From positions 2,108,001 to 2,172,000 of the forward strand of contig NZ_VFPU01000001.1 in the NCBI RefSeq assembly GCF_006716885.1: DNA of 64,000 bases. Direction: 5' to 3'. How positions within the stretch are numbered: the stretch's first letter is position 1; each line of letters opens with the position of its first letter. Source of the stretch: Ornithinimicrobium humiphilum (GTDB taxonomy: Bacteria > Actinomycetota > Actinomycetes > Actinomycetales > Dermatophilaceae). The notes under the pieces were generated by a model. That model ran no database searches, was not told the DNA's origin, and worked only from the letters and a program-made list of their open reading frames with translations. Positions 35,962 through 45,119 of this stretch are shown here, piece after piece. Position numbers and translations under genes: made by a program.

Positions 35962-37311
35962 TCAGGGGGCGGTCTGCACGTCGACCACCAGCCGGAGCGG
36001 GTTCTGGAGCAGGAACACCCGATAGGGGCGCGGCTCCCCCTGCATCCCGACGAAGAGCTGCAGCTGCCCCTCGAACGGCGGGGTGCGCCAGACCTCGACC
36101 ACGGCGGACAGGGTGTGGGTGTCGAGCCCGAAGATCCCCTCGTCGTAGACCTCCGACCCCGGCTCGGGATAGCCCATGCCGGCGAGGGTCACCTGCAGCA
36201 CGCTGTCGCCGGCGATGTCGGCCGGCAGGCCGGAGCCGTCCAGCCGTGGGTCGTCGGTGTATGCCGCGCGCCAGCCCGGCTCCCCCGTGCCCGTCAGGTC
36301 GACCACCACCCGGTCGAAGCCGTCGTGGACCCCCGCCCGCACCGTGGGGGCCAGGAGCGCTCCGCCCCCGCCGGGCCAGCCGCCCCCGACCGCCACCTCC
36401 TCCGGCGCGGTGAATCCCTCCGCCGCCGGCGGCACGGTGGGCGGCGGCTGCACGGGGGGCGCCGTCGACGCGGGCGGCGACGTCGTGCCGCTCGGGGCGG
36501 CCGTCCCCTCGTCGTCCGGGGTGCCCGTCCCGTCGTCGGTCGCGGTCGCGGTCGCGGACCCGGTCGCGGTCGCGGACCCGGTCGTCGTGGGTGCGGCGGT
36601 CTCCGGCTCGTCGGTGGCGGCGTCGGTCTCGGGCGCGTCCACCGAGAGCAGCAGCCACTCCGCGTCACCGACCACGGTGAGCTGCCCCCCGCCCTGCAGC
36701 GCCGCGGTCCAGAAGTTCTCGGCCGCCTGCACGTCCTCGGGGCAGCCCATGTCGTTCGTCCGGACCGCCGGGTCGACGAACCGTCCCCGCTCGTCCAGCA
36801 CCAGGCCCTGGACAGCCGCATCGCCGCACCCGCCGATGCTCAGGCCCCACCCGCCGCGCTCGCCGACGTCCCCGAAGACGAGCGTGGTCTCCGCATCGCT
36901 GCCGGTGAGGTCCGCGGCCGGGGTGGCGGAGCTCCACAGCCCGTCCTGCAGCACCCACGACGTGCCGGACAGCTCTGCCGCGGTCGCCGGGCTCAGCTCA
37001 GCCGACGGGTCCACGGTGCCGACCGGGGCGGCAGGCTCCGCACCACGCGGGGCGAAGACGAACGTGTCCAGGTCGTCGGGGACGGCGGCGGGGCCCGTCG
37101 GAGTCGGGTCCTGGCCACCGAGCAGCCCGCCCGTGCCCAGGGCCAGGGCGACGGCCGCGACCGAGGTCACCGCGAGCGCACCGATCCCGGCACGGCGCTG
37201 CGCCCTCCGGCGCCGACCGGCCGCCCAGGAGCGCTCGACGTCGACGTCCCCGTCGAGATCGGCGACGCGCTCGAGCAGGTCGCGCAGCTCCGTGTCGCGC
37301 AGCTCGCTCAT
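35962..37311 (-). CDS. sigma-linked membrane protein with META-like and AMIN-like domains
   Basis: A 449-residue protein. Residues 1-38 are cytosolic and helical, 39-62 form one membrane span (IGALAVTSVAAVALALGTGG), and the rest is outside. The ectodomain has a META/HslJ-like module (GTSWVLQDGLW, then NDMGCPEDVQ and AENFWTAALQGG), a Thr/Ser/Pro linker with an 18-bp tandem repeat, and a C-terminal AMIN-like domain (DRVVVDLTGTGEPGW to LVVDVQ). ATGA overlap with the sigma factor suggests anti-sigma or sensor function, although no ZAS zinc motif is present. Domain assignments are by eye. Confidence 0.7.
   Translation of the reverse strand: MSELRDTELRDLLERVADLDGDVDVERSWAAGRRRRAQRRAGIGALAVTSVAAVALALGTGGLLGGQDPTPTGPAAVPDDLDTFVFAPRGAEPAAPVGTVDPSAELSPATAAELSGTSWVLQDGLWSSATPAADLTGSDAETTLVFGDVGERGGWGLSIGGCGDAAVQGLVLDERGRFVDPAVRTNDMGCPEDVQAAENFWTAALQGGGQLTVVGDAEWLLLSVDAPETDAATDEPETAAPTTTGSATATGSATATATDDGTGTPDDEGTAAPSGTTSPPASTAPPVQPPPTVPPAAEGFTAPEEVAVGGGWPGGGGALLAPTVRAGVHDGFDRVVVDLTGTGEPGWRAAYTDDPRLDGSGLPADIAGDSVLQVTLAGMGYPEPGSEVYDEGIFGLDTHTLSAVVEVWRTPPFEGQLQLFVGMQGEPRPYRVFLLQNPLRLVVDVQTAP
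36544..36579. repeat. 18-bp tandem repeat, two perfect copies
   Basis: Two perfect copies of GGTCGCGGTCGCGGACCC followed by a partial one encode the Ala/Thr/Ser-rich linker of the sigma-linked membrane protein. Being a multiple of three, copy variation would keep frame. Confidence 0.8.
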
Positions 37312-37814
37312 CGTGTTCCCTCCCTCTCCCGCTGGCTGGCGCGGCGCGCCTCCAGCTCGGCGCGCATCCTGGCCACCGCCTGGTGCGACAGGCTCTTGAC
37401 CGTCCCGAGCCGCACACCCATGACCTCGGCGGTCTGCGCCTCGGTCAGGTCCTCGAAGTAGCGCAGGACCAGCGCGGCCCGCTGCCGCGGTGGCAGGGCG
37501 CGGAGCGCGTCGTGGACCTCCTGGTCGCGGGCCCGGTCGTCCGCGCCGTCAGGAACGCCGCGGTCGGGCAGCTCGTCCCGGACGACCTCGTGACGCTGCT
37601 TGCGCCACGAGGAGACCCGCTGGCGGTAGATCACGCGCCGGACGAAGGCGTCGGGGTTGTCGACCGACTCCCACCGCGAGGCCAGCGCGATGAGCGCCTC
37701 CTGCAGCAGGTCCTCCGCCAGGGCGGCGTCCCCGCACAGCAGGTAGGCCACCCGGCGCAGCCGGGCCTGGCGCGCGAGCACGAACTCGGTGTATGCCGGG
37801 TCGCTCGTGACCAT
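37308..37814 (-). CDS. SigE-family ECF sigma factor
   Basis: A 168-residue sigma factor of the actinobacterial SigE-type family. Region 2 is about residues 10-75 (LCGDAALAEDLLQEALIALA) and region 4 about 105-155 (LPPRQRAALVLRYFEDLTEA followed by a helix-turn-helix with GTVKSLSHQAVARMR). GGAGG lies five bases upstream of the ATG. It overlaps the membrane protein gene and the two likely form a signalling pair. Confidence 0.92.
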   Translation of the reverse strand: MVTSDPAYTEFVLARQARLRRVAYLLCGDAALAEDLLQEALIALASRWESVDNPDAFVRRVIYRQRVSSWRKQRHEVVRDELPDRGVPDGADDRARDQEVHDALRALPPRQRAALVLRYFEDLTEAQTAEVMGVRLGTVKSLSHQAVARMRAELEARRASQREREGTR

Positions 37815-37883
37815 TCCGCCTCCCTCCGGGTGTGTGCGCCGCGCCGTTCCTCGTCCTTGAGTCGCGCGCGAGTCCCCGATGGT

Positions 37884-39080
37884 TCAGTCTCCACCCGCGA
37901 CGGCCCTGCGCGCCTCATCCCGGGCGGACCAGGCGGGATAACCCGGCAGGGCGAGGGACGACGTGCCGGCGCCCCAGGTCCGGAGCGCCCAGGTCCGGGC
38001 CTCCCCGCAGGCCGCCGCCACGTCGGGCAGCTCGGTGCGGCACTCGCGCTCCACCCACCCCCAGCGGGCCGCGAGCAGGGCTCGGAAGGCAGGGCCGTGC
38101 TGCCCTGCTCCGCCGCCGAACGTGCGGTCCTCCAGCGCCCCGTCCATCAGCCACAGGGTGCTGCTGAGCACCCAGATCGCCGCGGCGGCCCGCACCTGGC
38201 GGGGCCAGTCGGGATCGTCGACCAGGTCGGGCAGCCGCCGCGCGGCCCCAGCCGTGAAGGCCCCGAGCATCGCGTCCGTGAGCCCGCTCGGCGGAGTGAA
38301 GACGCACCAGCAGGTGCTGAACGGCTCGGCGGCGTAGGCGGCCTCGTAGGCGACGTGACGCACACCCGCGCCCTCGAGGTCGATGAAGCGCACCCCTCCG
38401 GGCGTGAGCACGGCATTGTCTGGACAGGTGTCCCCCGGGCCGAGCACGTGACGGCGGGTGTCCTGCTCCAGCCACTCGACGGCGTCGAGGATCTCGGAGC
38501 ACGCGGCCGCCGTCGTGCGCAGGCCGGCGGCCTCGTGCAGCCGGATCAGCCCGCGACGGGGAAGGTCGCGGCGGGCGTCCCTGTCCTCGATCACCGCCTC
38601 GCCGAGCTCGCCGCGCACCTCGACCAGCAGGTCGGGGTCCGGTCGCACCGTCGCCCCGAGCGCCGCGGCCCAGGCGAGGCAGTGCCGCCACGCCGCGCCC
38701 GGGTCGGTGCCCAGCAGGGCGTCGGCGAGCGTAGGCAGCTGCTCGCCCAGGTCCTCCATGACCAGCGTCCGAGAGTCGTCGTGCCGTGCCAGCAGCCGCG
38801 GGGTGCCGGGCAGGTGGCCCAGGCCGACGAGCTCGCGGGTGTAGCCCATCGCCGCCCGGGACCCCACCTGCTGGGGCAGGAAGCGCTTGACCACGACCGA
38901 GGGGCCCCAGTCCGCCGGGCCGCGCCGGACCTCGTGCCGCCGGACCTCCGACCGGGTCGACCCGCCGAGGTCGACGCCCGGGCCCAGCTCGACCCCCACG
39001 GGCAGCCCCGGCACCGCCGCGGCGGTGCCGGCCGCCTCGCCGGTCCCCGGATCCGCCTCCGGGTGGTGCTCGTCGGTCAT
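37884..39080 (-). CDS. aminoglycoside phosphotransferase-like kinase
   Basis: A 398-residue protein with an APH/choline-kinase-like fold. VVVKRFLPQQ supplies the nucleotide-binding lysine near 62; VLGPGDTCPDNAVL and VRFIDLEGAG match the Brenner and DFG-like motifs, but the usual HGD starts with G in place of H. Thus catalysis is plausible but the substrate is not known. ATG overlaps the nitronate monooxygenase stop by ATGA, making it third in a dgt operon. Confidence 0.75.
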   Translation of the reverse strand: MTDEHHPEADPGTGEAAGTAAAVPGLPVGVELGPGVDLGGSTRSEVRRHEVRRGPADWGPSVVVKRFLPQQVGSRAAMGYTRELVGLGHLPGTPRLLARHDDSRTLVMEDLGEQLPTLADALLGTDPGAAWRHCLAWAAALGATVRPDPDLLVEVRGELGEAVIEDRDARRDLPRRGLIRLHEAAGLRTTAAACSEILDAVEWLEQDTRRHVLGPGDTCPDNAVLTPGGVRFIDLEGAGVRHVAYEAAYAAEPFSTCWCVFTPPSGLTDAMLGAFTAGAARRLPDLVDDPDWPRQVRAAAAIWVLSSTLWLMDGALEDRTFGGGAGQHGPAFRALLAARWGWVERECRTELPDVAAACGEARTWALRTWGAGTSSLALPGYPAWSARDEARRAVAGGD

Positions 39081-40105
39081 CCGCCCACCAGGTCGCGCAC
39101 GATCTCGGCCGCGGGTCGCTCCTGGCACGCCCGCCAGCCGGCCCCTGCCCACAGGTGCAGCCCGTGCAGGTCACCGGCCCGCGCGGCCGCGGCGCGCAGC
39201 GGGCGACTGACCTGGTCGACGACCGGGAAGGCCCGAGGTGCCAGGTCCGCGAGCTCGTCGACCCAGCGGTTGCGCACGGCGCCCGCGACCCGTCCGGTGA
39301 AGGCGCGGGTGAGCACCCGCTCGGTCAGCGACGGGTCGCGGAGCCCGGCACGGTAGGTCGGCGACGCCCCGGACTCCGGCGCGAGCAGCAGGGCGGTGCC
39401 GACCTGGACCGCGACGGCCCCGGCCTCGCTCGCCCTGCGCACGTCGCCGGGTGTCGTGATGCCACCAGCCGCCACGAGCGGCAGGCCCACGCCTGCGCCG
39501 CGCACGGCCTCGAGCAGCCCCAGGTGGTCGATCGCCTCCGGCTCCGCCGCGGGGTCGTGGGTGCCCCGGTGCCCTCCGGCCTCCTGCCCCTGCAGCACCA
39601 GCACGTCGGCGCCCCCGGCCTCGGCCGCGAGCGCCTCTGCCACAGAGGTCACGGTCACGTGGACCTCGCACCCGGCGGCCCGCCAGCGCTCCACCGCCTC
39701 CGCGTCCGGCACGCCGAAGGTGCAGGAGACCACGGTCGGGGCGAGCGTCTCGACGAGGAGCACCTTCTCCGCCCAGGCGTCGGTGTCGTGCCAGACCGGG
39801 TGCCCCGGCTCGACGCCGAGGGCCGCCGCCCGGGGCAGCAGCGCCTCCCGGTAGGCCGTGACCGCGGGCTCCAGCGCCGCGCGGTCGAGGGGTCGGGGCA
39901 CGAAGAGGTTGACCCCGAACGGCCGGTCGGTGAGGTCGCGCACGTGCACCAGGTCGGCGGCCAGCTGCTCGGGCGTGCGGTAGCCGGCGGCGAGCATGCC
40001 CAGGCCGCCGGCGTCGCTGACCGCCGAGACCAGCATCGGCCCGCTCACCCCGCCCGCCATCGGCGCGCCGACGACCGGCAGACCCAGGCGCGCCAGCACG
40101 GTCAT
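39077..40105 (-). CDS. nitronate monooxygenase-like flavoprotein
   Basis: A 342-residue FMN TIM barrel of the nitronate monooxygenase/2-nitropropane dioxygenase family. PVVGAPMAGGVSGP at the N-terminus binds the flavin, GQEAGGHRG near 175 holds the family's catalytic histidine, and LPLVAAGGITTP and VQVGTALLL complete the phosphate site. It oxidises nitronates such as propionate 3-nitronate. ATG overlaps the dgt stop as ATGA. Confidence 0.88.
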   Translation of the reverse strand: MTVLARLGLPVVGAPMAGGVSGPMLVSAVSDAGGLGMLAAGYRTPEQLAADLVHVRDLTDRPFGVNLFVPRPLDRAALEPAVTAYREALLPRAAALGVEPGHPVWHDTDAWAEKVLLVETLAPTVVSCTFGVPDAEAVERWRAAGCEVHVTVTSVAEALAAEAGGADVLVLQGQEAGGHRGTHDPAAEPEAIDHLGLLEAVRGAGVGLPLVAAGGITTPGDVRRASEAGAVAVQVGTALLLAPESGASPTYRAGLRDPSLTERVLTRAFTGRVAGAVRNRWVDELADLAPRAFPVVDQVSRPLRAAAARAGDLHGLHLWAGAGWRACQERPAAEIVRDLVGG

Positions 40106-41394
40106 ACCGACGAACCCCGGGGAGACCGGCGGGAGAGCTCGGCGTGGACGGCGAGCGCCCGTGCGTCGGAGAGACTGGCGACCTGGTCGACGACGGCGCG
40201 GAGCGCGGCGGTGTCGTCCGGCGCGGCGTCGTAGGCCTCTCGGTGGACGGGGTCGAGCAGCGAGGGGTCGGCGCGATAGCTCGCCACGAGGGACTCCAGC
40301 ACCTCCCGCTCGGCGCTCATCACCTCGCGACGCTCCTCGGTGAGCATGACGAAGCGGGCGGCGACGGCCTTGAGCACCGCGGCCTGGGCGCGCACCCGGT
40401 CGGGCACGACGAGGTCGGCGGCGTAGCGGCTGAGCACGCCGGGGCCGTAGCGCTCGCGGGTCGCCAGCTCGACGGTGTGGACGAAGTGCCCGATGAGCCG
40501 GCTCGTCATGTCCTTGAGCGCGGCGAGGTCGGCGCGCGTGCCGTCGTGGTGCATCGGCACGACGCCGCTGTCGAGCACCTCCACCAGCGCGGTCCGCAGC
40601 GCCTCGACCTCGAGGTCGGGGGCGTACCACTCGCGGGCGAGCGCGGCCACGTCGGTCTGGGTGTCGCGCGAGCGCAGCGCCGCGGGGTCGACCCGGCGAG
40701 AGGCGATGGCGTCCTCGACGTCGTGCACGCAGTAGGCGACGTCGTCGGACCAGTCCATGACCTGGGCCTCGAGGCAGCGGCGGTCGCTCGGGCCGTCCGG
40801 CACCCCGGTGCGGAGCCAGGTGAAGACGTCGAGGTCGTCCTCGTAGACCCCGAACTTCCGCCCGGCGTCCGGGCGGCCCCGGCCGCGTGCCCAGGGATAC
40901 TTCGTCGCGGCGTCGAGGCTGGCCCGGGTGAGGTTGAGGCCCGCGGGACGGCCGTCGGGGTGCGTGCGCTTGGCCTCCAGCCGGGTGAGCACCCGCAGCG
41001 TCTGGGCGTTGCCCTCGAAGCCGCCGATGTCGGCGGCGATCTCGTCGAGCACCGCCTCCCCGTTGTGCCCGAAGGGCGGGTGACCGATGTCGTGGGCCAG
41101 GCAGGCCGTGTCGACGACGTCGGCGTCGCAGCCGAGGGCCGCCCCGAACTCGCGCCCGATCTGCGCGACCTCCAGCGAGTGGGTCAGCCGGTTGCGCACG
41201 AAGTCGTCGCTGTCGGGCCGGACCACCTGCGTCGTCGCCGCCAGCCGCCGCAGCGCCGCGGAGTGCACCACCCGCGCCCGGTCGCGGGCGAAGTCGTGCC
41301 GGTCCGACCGCTTCAGCGCGGGGTCCTCGGCGACCCAGCGCTCCCGGTCGGCGGCGGTGTAGCCGGGCACGTCGGCGCCGGTCGAGGTGGTCAC
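40102..41394 (-). CDS. dgt: deoxyguanosinetriphosphate triphosphohydrolase-like
   Basis: A 430-residue HD-domain dNTPase. RLTHSLEVAQIG and AHDIGHPPFGHNGE give the metal-binding H..HD residues, and a second MDWSDDVAYCVHDVED supplies the last Asp. It hydrolyses dGTP and other dNTPs to nucleosides plus triphosphate, helping set the dNTP pool near dnaG-type functions. GTG 41394 has a CATACT -10-like box six bases upstream (leaderless). It heads the dgt-monooxygenase-kinase operon. Confidence 0.9.
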   Translation of the reverse strand: MTTSTGADVPGYTAADRERWVAEDPALKRSDRHDFARDRARVVHSAALRRLAATTQVVRPDSDDFVRNRLTHSLEVAQIGREFGAALGCDADVVDTACLAHDIGHPPFGHNGEAVLDEIAADIGGFEGNAQTLRVLTRLEAKRTHPDGRPAGLNLTRASLDAATKYPWARGRGRPDAGRKFGVYEDDLDVFTWLRTGVPDGPSDRRCLEAQVMDWSDDVAYCVHDVEDAIASRRVDPAALRSRDTQTDVAALAREWYAPDLEVEALRTALVEVLDSGVVPMHHDGTRADLAALKDMTSRLIGHFVHTVELATRERYGPGVLSRYAADLVVPDRVRAQAAVLKAVAARFVMLTEERREVMSAEREVLESLVASYRADPSLLDPVHREAYDAAPDDTAALRAVVDQVASLSDARALAVHAELSRRSPRGSSV

Positions 41395-41441
41395 GGGTCG
41401 AGTATGTCGTGCTCGTGCCGGAGGGTGAGGGAAGGCCGCGG

Positions 41442-41954
41442 TCAGGTGTCCCGGCCGGTGCCCAGCGTGGCGCCGGCGTCCATGCCCCGACGCCCGGCCA
41501 CGGTGCGGGCCAGCCGCGCCGCCGCCCCGCGCACGACGGGGGCGAACGGACGGGTGGGCACGTCGGCATACCCTCCGGCGAGGAGGCCGGCCTGCCGCTC
41601 GAAGACGCTGCGCGCAGCCCTGTCCCCGGTGCGGATCCACGACCACGCCATCGACCCGACGTAGAGCGGCAGGAAGGGCAGACCCAGGCAGTAGGCCCAC
41701 TGCGTGCTGTGCACCAGCTCGTGGCCGATCAGCCCCGGGCGCCGGGCCATGAGCACGTCGAGGTCGTGGCGGCTGATCACGACGTCGCCCACCGTGAACG
41801 CCCCGCCCGTCGGGAAGCCCCACCGGTAGTGGTCGGCCAGGAAGCAGCTGTCCGGTCCGCGGCGGATCCGGCAGCCCCCGGCGCGCGCGACGGCCAGCCC
41901 CAGCGGGGTCGAGAGGTTGACCCAGTTGAGGACGTGGCGCAGCGGGACGCCCAC
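41442..41954 (-). CDS. small HEXXH putative metallopeptidase
   Basis: A 170-residue protein with GHELVHSTQWAY near residue 80, an HEXXH zinc-peptidase signature, and a following hydrophobic patch (LGLPFLPLYVGSMAWSW) that could sit on the membrane. A downstream third ligand is not certain. GTG 41954 overlaps the DUF2277 stop by one base. No close family recognised, so peptidase activity is only suggested. Confidence 0.65.
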   Translation of the reverse strand: MGVPLRHVLNWVNLSTPLGLAVARAGGCRIRRGPDSCFLADHYRWGFPTGGAFTVGDVVISRHDLDVLMARRPGLIGHELVHSTQWAYCLGLPFLPLYVGSMAWSWIRTGDRAARSVFERQAGLLAGGYADVPTRPFAPVVRGAAARLARTVAGRRGMDAGATLGTGRDT

Positions 41955-42220
41955 TAGGCGTACCGGGCCTGGGCGCGGGCTCGGGCCTTGGCGGCCTCCA
42001 CCTCGCGGTCCTTCGGCGGCGCGGTCGTCACCAGGGAGTCCAGCAGCTCCTGGGTGGCGAGCGCGATCTTCTCCACCGCGGTCGCGTAGGCCTGCTCGTT
42101 GACCTTGGCCGGGCGGCTCGCGCCGCCGACCTTGCGGACGTACTGCAGCGCGGCCGCGCGCACCTCCTCCCGGCTCGCGGGGGGCGCGAAGTTGTTGAGC
42201 GGACGGATGCTGCGACACAT
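41954..42220 (-). CDS. DUF2277 family protein
   Basis: An 88-residue protein beginning MCRSIRPLNNFAPPASREE, the hallmark of DUF2277. Function unknown; soluble and helical. Its gene leads a two-gene unit with the HEXXH protein and is divergent from the rhodanese gene. Confidence 0.88.
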   Translation of the reverse strand: MCRSIRPLNNFAPPASREEVRAAALQYVRKVGGASRPAKVNEQAYATAVEKIALATQELLDSLVTTAPPKDREVEAAKARARAQARYA

Positions 42221-42281
42221 GCTGCTCACTCTGCCACGGCGCCGCCGCGCCCGGCAGGGGCCGGCTGGGTAGGGTCGGGCC

Positions 42282-43163
42282 ATGCCGAGCCCCTCCCGCC
42301 CCCTCGTCAGCGCCGCCGACCTCGCGGCCGAGCTCTCGCCCGATCGCCCGGAGGCCTCACGCCCCGTCCTCGTGGACGTGCGGTGGTCGTTGGGGACGCC
42401 ACCCGAGCGCAACCGGGCGGAGTACCTCGAGGGTCACCTGCCTGGTGCCGCCTTCCTCGACCTCGACTCCGGACTCGCGGACCCCGTGGCGCCGGACCGG
42501 CGTGGTGGCCGCCACCCGATGCCCTCGCTCGAGCGGGTGCAGGACGCGCTGCGGGCGGCCGGGGTCCGGCGGGACCGGCCGGTCGTCTTCTACGACGCCC
42601 GCATCTCGGCCGGGGCCGCCCGGGCGTGGTGGGTCGCCCGCTACCACGGCCTGACCGACGTGCGCGTCCTGGACGGCGGGCTGCACGCCTGGACCGAGGC
42701 CGGGCTGCCGGTCGAGACCGGCGAGGTCGACGTGGCCCCGGGAGACGTCGGGCTGACGCCCGGCGACAGGCAGCTGCTCGACGCGGACGGCCTGGCCGCC
42801 TGGCTGGAGCGCGGGGGGCAGGTGCTCGACGCCCGCCCCGCCAACCGCTTCCGCGGCGAGGACGAGACGATCGACCCCGTCGCCGGCCACGTGCCGGGGG
42901 CGCGCAACCTCCCGTCCCTCTCGCTCCTGGCCGAGGACGGCACCTTCCTGCCAGCCGACGCCCTCTCCGCCCTGCTGACCGAGGCCGGCGTCGACCCGGC
43001 GACACCGACGGCGCTCTACTGCGGGTCGGGCGTCACGGCGGCGCACGCGGCTCTCGCCCTGGAGTCGGCCGGCCTGCTGGCCACCGAGCCCGCGGTCTAC
43101 GTCGGCAGCTGGAGCGACTGGGTCAGCGACCCCTCGCGCCCGGTGGCGACCGGTCCGGCCTGA
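42282..43163 (+). CDS. sseA: thiosulfate/3-mercaptopyruvate sulfurtransferase
   Basis: A 293-residue two-domain rhodanese. The inactive N-terminal domain has VLVDVRWSLG and EGHLPGA; the C-terminal domain carries the catalytic cysteine in YCGSGVTA near residue 247. It transfers sulfane sulfur to cyanide or thiols. The ATG has TAGGGT at 42270-42275 six bases upstream, so is leaderless. Confidence 0.9.
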   Translation: MPSPSRPLVSAADLAAELSPDRPEASRPVLVDVRWSLGTPPERNRAEYLEGHLPGAAFLDLDSGLADPVAPDRRGGRHPMPSLERVQDALRAAGVRRDRPVVFYDARISAGAARAWWVARYHGLTDVRVLDGGLHAWTEAGLPVETGEVDVAPGDVGLTPGDRQLLDADGLAAWLERGGQVLDARPANRFRGEDETIDPVAGHVPGARNLPSLSLLAEDGTFLPADALSALLTEAGVDPATPTALYCGSGVTAAHAALALESAGLLATEPAVYVGSWSDWVSDPSRPVATGPA

Positions 43164-43195
43164 CCCGCCGGTCCCGCTGGTGCGGTCCGTCCTGC

Positions 43196-43894
43196 TCAGG
43201 CCGGCAGGACGTAGACGTACATCATGACGAAGTGCAGGGCGGCGGCGACCACGACGAGGACGTGCCACAGCTCGTGGAACCCCAGGACGCCCGGCACCGG
43301 GTTGGGACGCTCGATCACGAAGACGACGAAGCCGACGGTGTAGACGAGACCGCCGGCGGCCATCAGGGCCAGGGCGCCGAAGGGCAGCGCGACGTCGCCG
43401 AGCGCCAGGAGCACGGTGGTCCAGCCCAGCGAGATGTACAGGGTGTTGGTCACCCACTTGGGCAGCTGCCGCCAGACCGAGCGTACGACGATGCCCGCCA
43501 CCGCCAGGCCCCAGACCACGCCCAGCAGGGTCCAGCCGAAGGTGGTGCGCATGAGGACGAGCACCACCGGGGTGACCGTGCCGGCGATGAGGGCGAAGAC
43601 CGAGGTGTAGTCCATCGTGCGCAGCACGTCGTTGACCCGCTCGCCGCGGTCGAGGCCGTGGTGCAGCGTGCTCGAAACGAGCAGCAGGACCAGGCTCGCG
43701 CCGTAGACGGAGAAGGCGACGATCTTCCACGGGTCGCCCTGGGCCGAGGCCTGGGCGACCAGCAGCGCGACGCCCGCCACCGCCAGGCAGGAGCCGACGA
43801 GGTGCGTGATGGTGTTGATGCGCTCGTCGGTGACGTGCACGCTGCCGTCACGGCTGCGCGGCGCGGTGGCCAGGTCCTCATGGGTCTGCCCCAT
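43196..43894 (-). CDS. hemolysin III / PAQR-like membrane protein
   Basis: A 232-residue protein with seven spans. HHGLD near residue 78 and HELWHVLVVVAAALH at the C-terminus hold the histidines typical of the PAQR/hemolysin III family, which resemble zinc-dependent hydrolases. True hemolytic activity is not implied. It follows dusB by one base in the lysG-dusB operon. Confidence 0.9.
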   Translation of the reverse strand: MGQTHEDLATAPRSRDGSVHVTDERINTITHLVGSCLAVAGVALLVAQASAQGDPWKIVAFSVYGASLVLLLVSSTLHHGLDRGERVNDVLRTMDYTSVFALIAGTVTPVVLVLMRTTFGWTLLGVVWGLAVAGIVVRSVWRQLPKWVTNTLYISLGWTTVLLALGDVALPFGALALMAAGGLVYTVGFVVFVIERPNPVPGVLGFHELWHVLVVVAAALHFVMMYVYVLPA

Positions 43895-43895
43895 C

Positions 43896-45119
43896 TCAGC
43901 CTCCCGAGACGTCGAGCTCGGCCTGGGCCACGACGGCGCGCTGCTGCGCGTCCAGCTCGCGCGACTCCAGCCACCGGTCGGGCAGCGCCACGACGCGCGG
44001 TGAGCCGGCCCGACCGCGCTGGCCCTCGGCCGCGTCGCCGGGCCAGGGCTGGTCGAGGTCGAGCGTCCCGATGAGCCGGTCCAGGTCGGCCAGCGTGTTG
44101 ACGAGCCCCAGCTGGTGACGCATCTCGCCGCCGACGCGGAAGCCCTTGGTGTACCAGGCGATGTGCTTGCGGATGTCGCGGCAGCCCTTGCCCTCGTCGG
44201 AGTGGAACTCCACGAGCAGCTCGGCGTGGCGGCGCAGCACACGGCATACCTCGCCGAGGGTGGGCTCGACCCGGACGCGCGAGCCCGCGAAGGCGGCCGC
44301 GAGGTCGGTGAACAGCCACGGCCGTCCGAGGCAGCCGCGGCCCACGACGACGCCGTCGCAGCCGGTCTCCTCCACCATGCGGACCGCGTCCTCGGCCGAC
44401 CAGATGTCGCCGTTGCCCAGGACGGGGATCGAGGTGACGGCCTGCTTGAGCTCGGCGATGCGGCTCCAGTCGGCCTGGCCGGAGTAGGCCTGCGCGGCCG
44501 TGCGCGCGTGCAGCGCGACCGCGGCGGCGCCCTCCTCCTCGGCGATGCGACCGGCGTCGAGGAAGGTCTCGTGCTCGCCGTCGATGCCGACCCGCATCTT
44601 GACGGTGACGGGGATGCCCGCGGGGCCGGCCTCGCGCACGGCGGCGCGCACGATCCCCCGGAAGAGGTCGGTCTTCCAGGGCAGGGCCGAGCCGCCGCCC
44701 TTGCGGGTGACCTTGGGCACCGGGCAGCCGAAGTTGAGGTCGACGTGGTCGGCGCGGTCCTCCTGCACGAGCATCCGCACGGCGGCACCCACGGTCGCCG
44801 GGTCCACGCCGTAGAGCTGGACCGAGCGCGGCTGCTCCTCGGGGTCGTGCTCGATGAGCTTCATGGAGATCGGGGTGCGCTCGACGAGGGCACGCGAGGT
44901 CACCATCTCGCTCACGTAGAGACAGCCCGAGCCCGACGCGGCACCCTCCTCGGCCCCGGCGGCGGTCGCCGCGGCGGCCAGCCCCTGGTCGCCGTACTCG
45001 CGGCACAGCTTGCGGAAGGCGCGGTTGGTGATGCCCGCCATCGGTGCCAGCACCACCGGCGAGTCGATGGTGTGCGGGCCGATGCGCAGCGGCGGCAGGA
45101 GGGTGGGAAGCGTGCTCAT
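43896..45119 (-). CDS. dusB: tRNA-dihydrouridine synthase
   Basis: A 407-residue FMN enzyme that reduces uridines in tRNA. LAPMAGITNRAFRKLCREYG binds FMN, NFGCPVPKVTRKGGG holds the catalytic Cys, and VLGNGDIWSAEDAV the phosphate site. Slightly longer than E. coli DusB because of a C-terminal tail. The ATG overlaps the lysG stop by ATGA. Confidence 0.93.
   Translation of the reverse strand: MSTLPTLLPPLRIGPHTIDSPVVLAPMAGITNRAFRKLCREYGDQGLAAAATAAGAEEGAASGSGCLYVSEMVTSRALVERTPISMKLIEHDPEEQPRSVQLYGVDPATVGAAVRMLVQEDRADHVDLNFGCPVPKVTRKGGGSALPWKTDLFRGIVRAAVREAGPAGIPVTVKMRVGIDGEHETFLDAGRIAEEEGAAAVALHARTAAQAYSGQADWSRIAELKQAVTSIPVLGNGDIWSAEDAVRMVEETGCDGVVVGRGCLGRPWLFTDLAAAFAGSRVRVEPTLGEVCRVLRRHAELLVEFHSDEGKGCRDIRKHIAWYTKGFRVGGEMRHQLGLVNTLADLDRLIGTLDLDQPWPGDAAEGQRGRAGSPRVVALPDRWLESRELDAQQRAVVAQAELDVSGG

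Noticed and set aside
36544..36579. CRISPR-like or mobile repeat
   Set aside because: Short adjacent in-frame repeats without spacers; explained as a protein linker.
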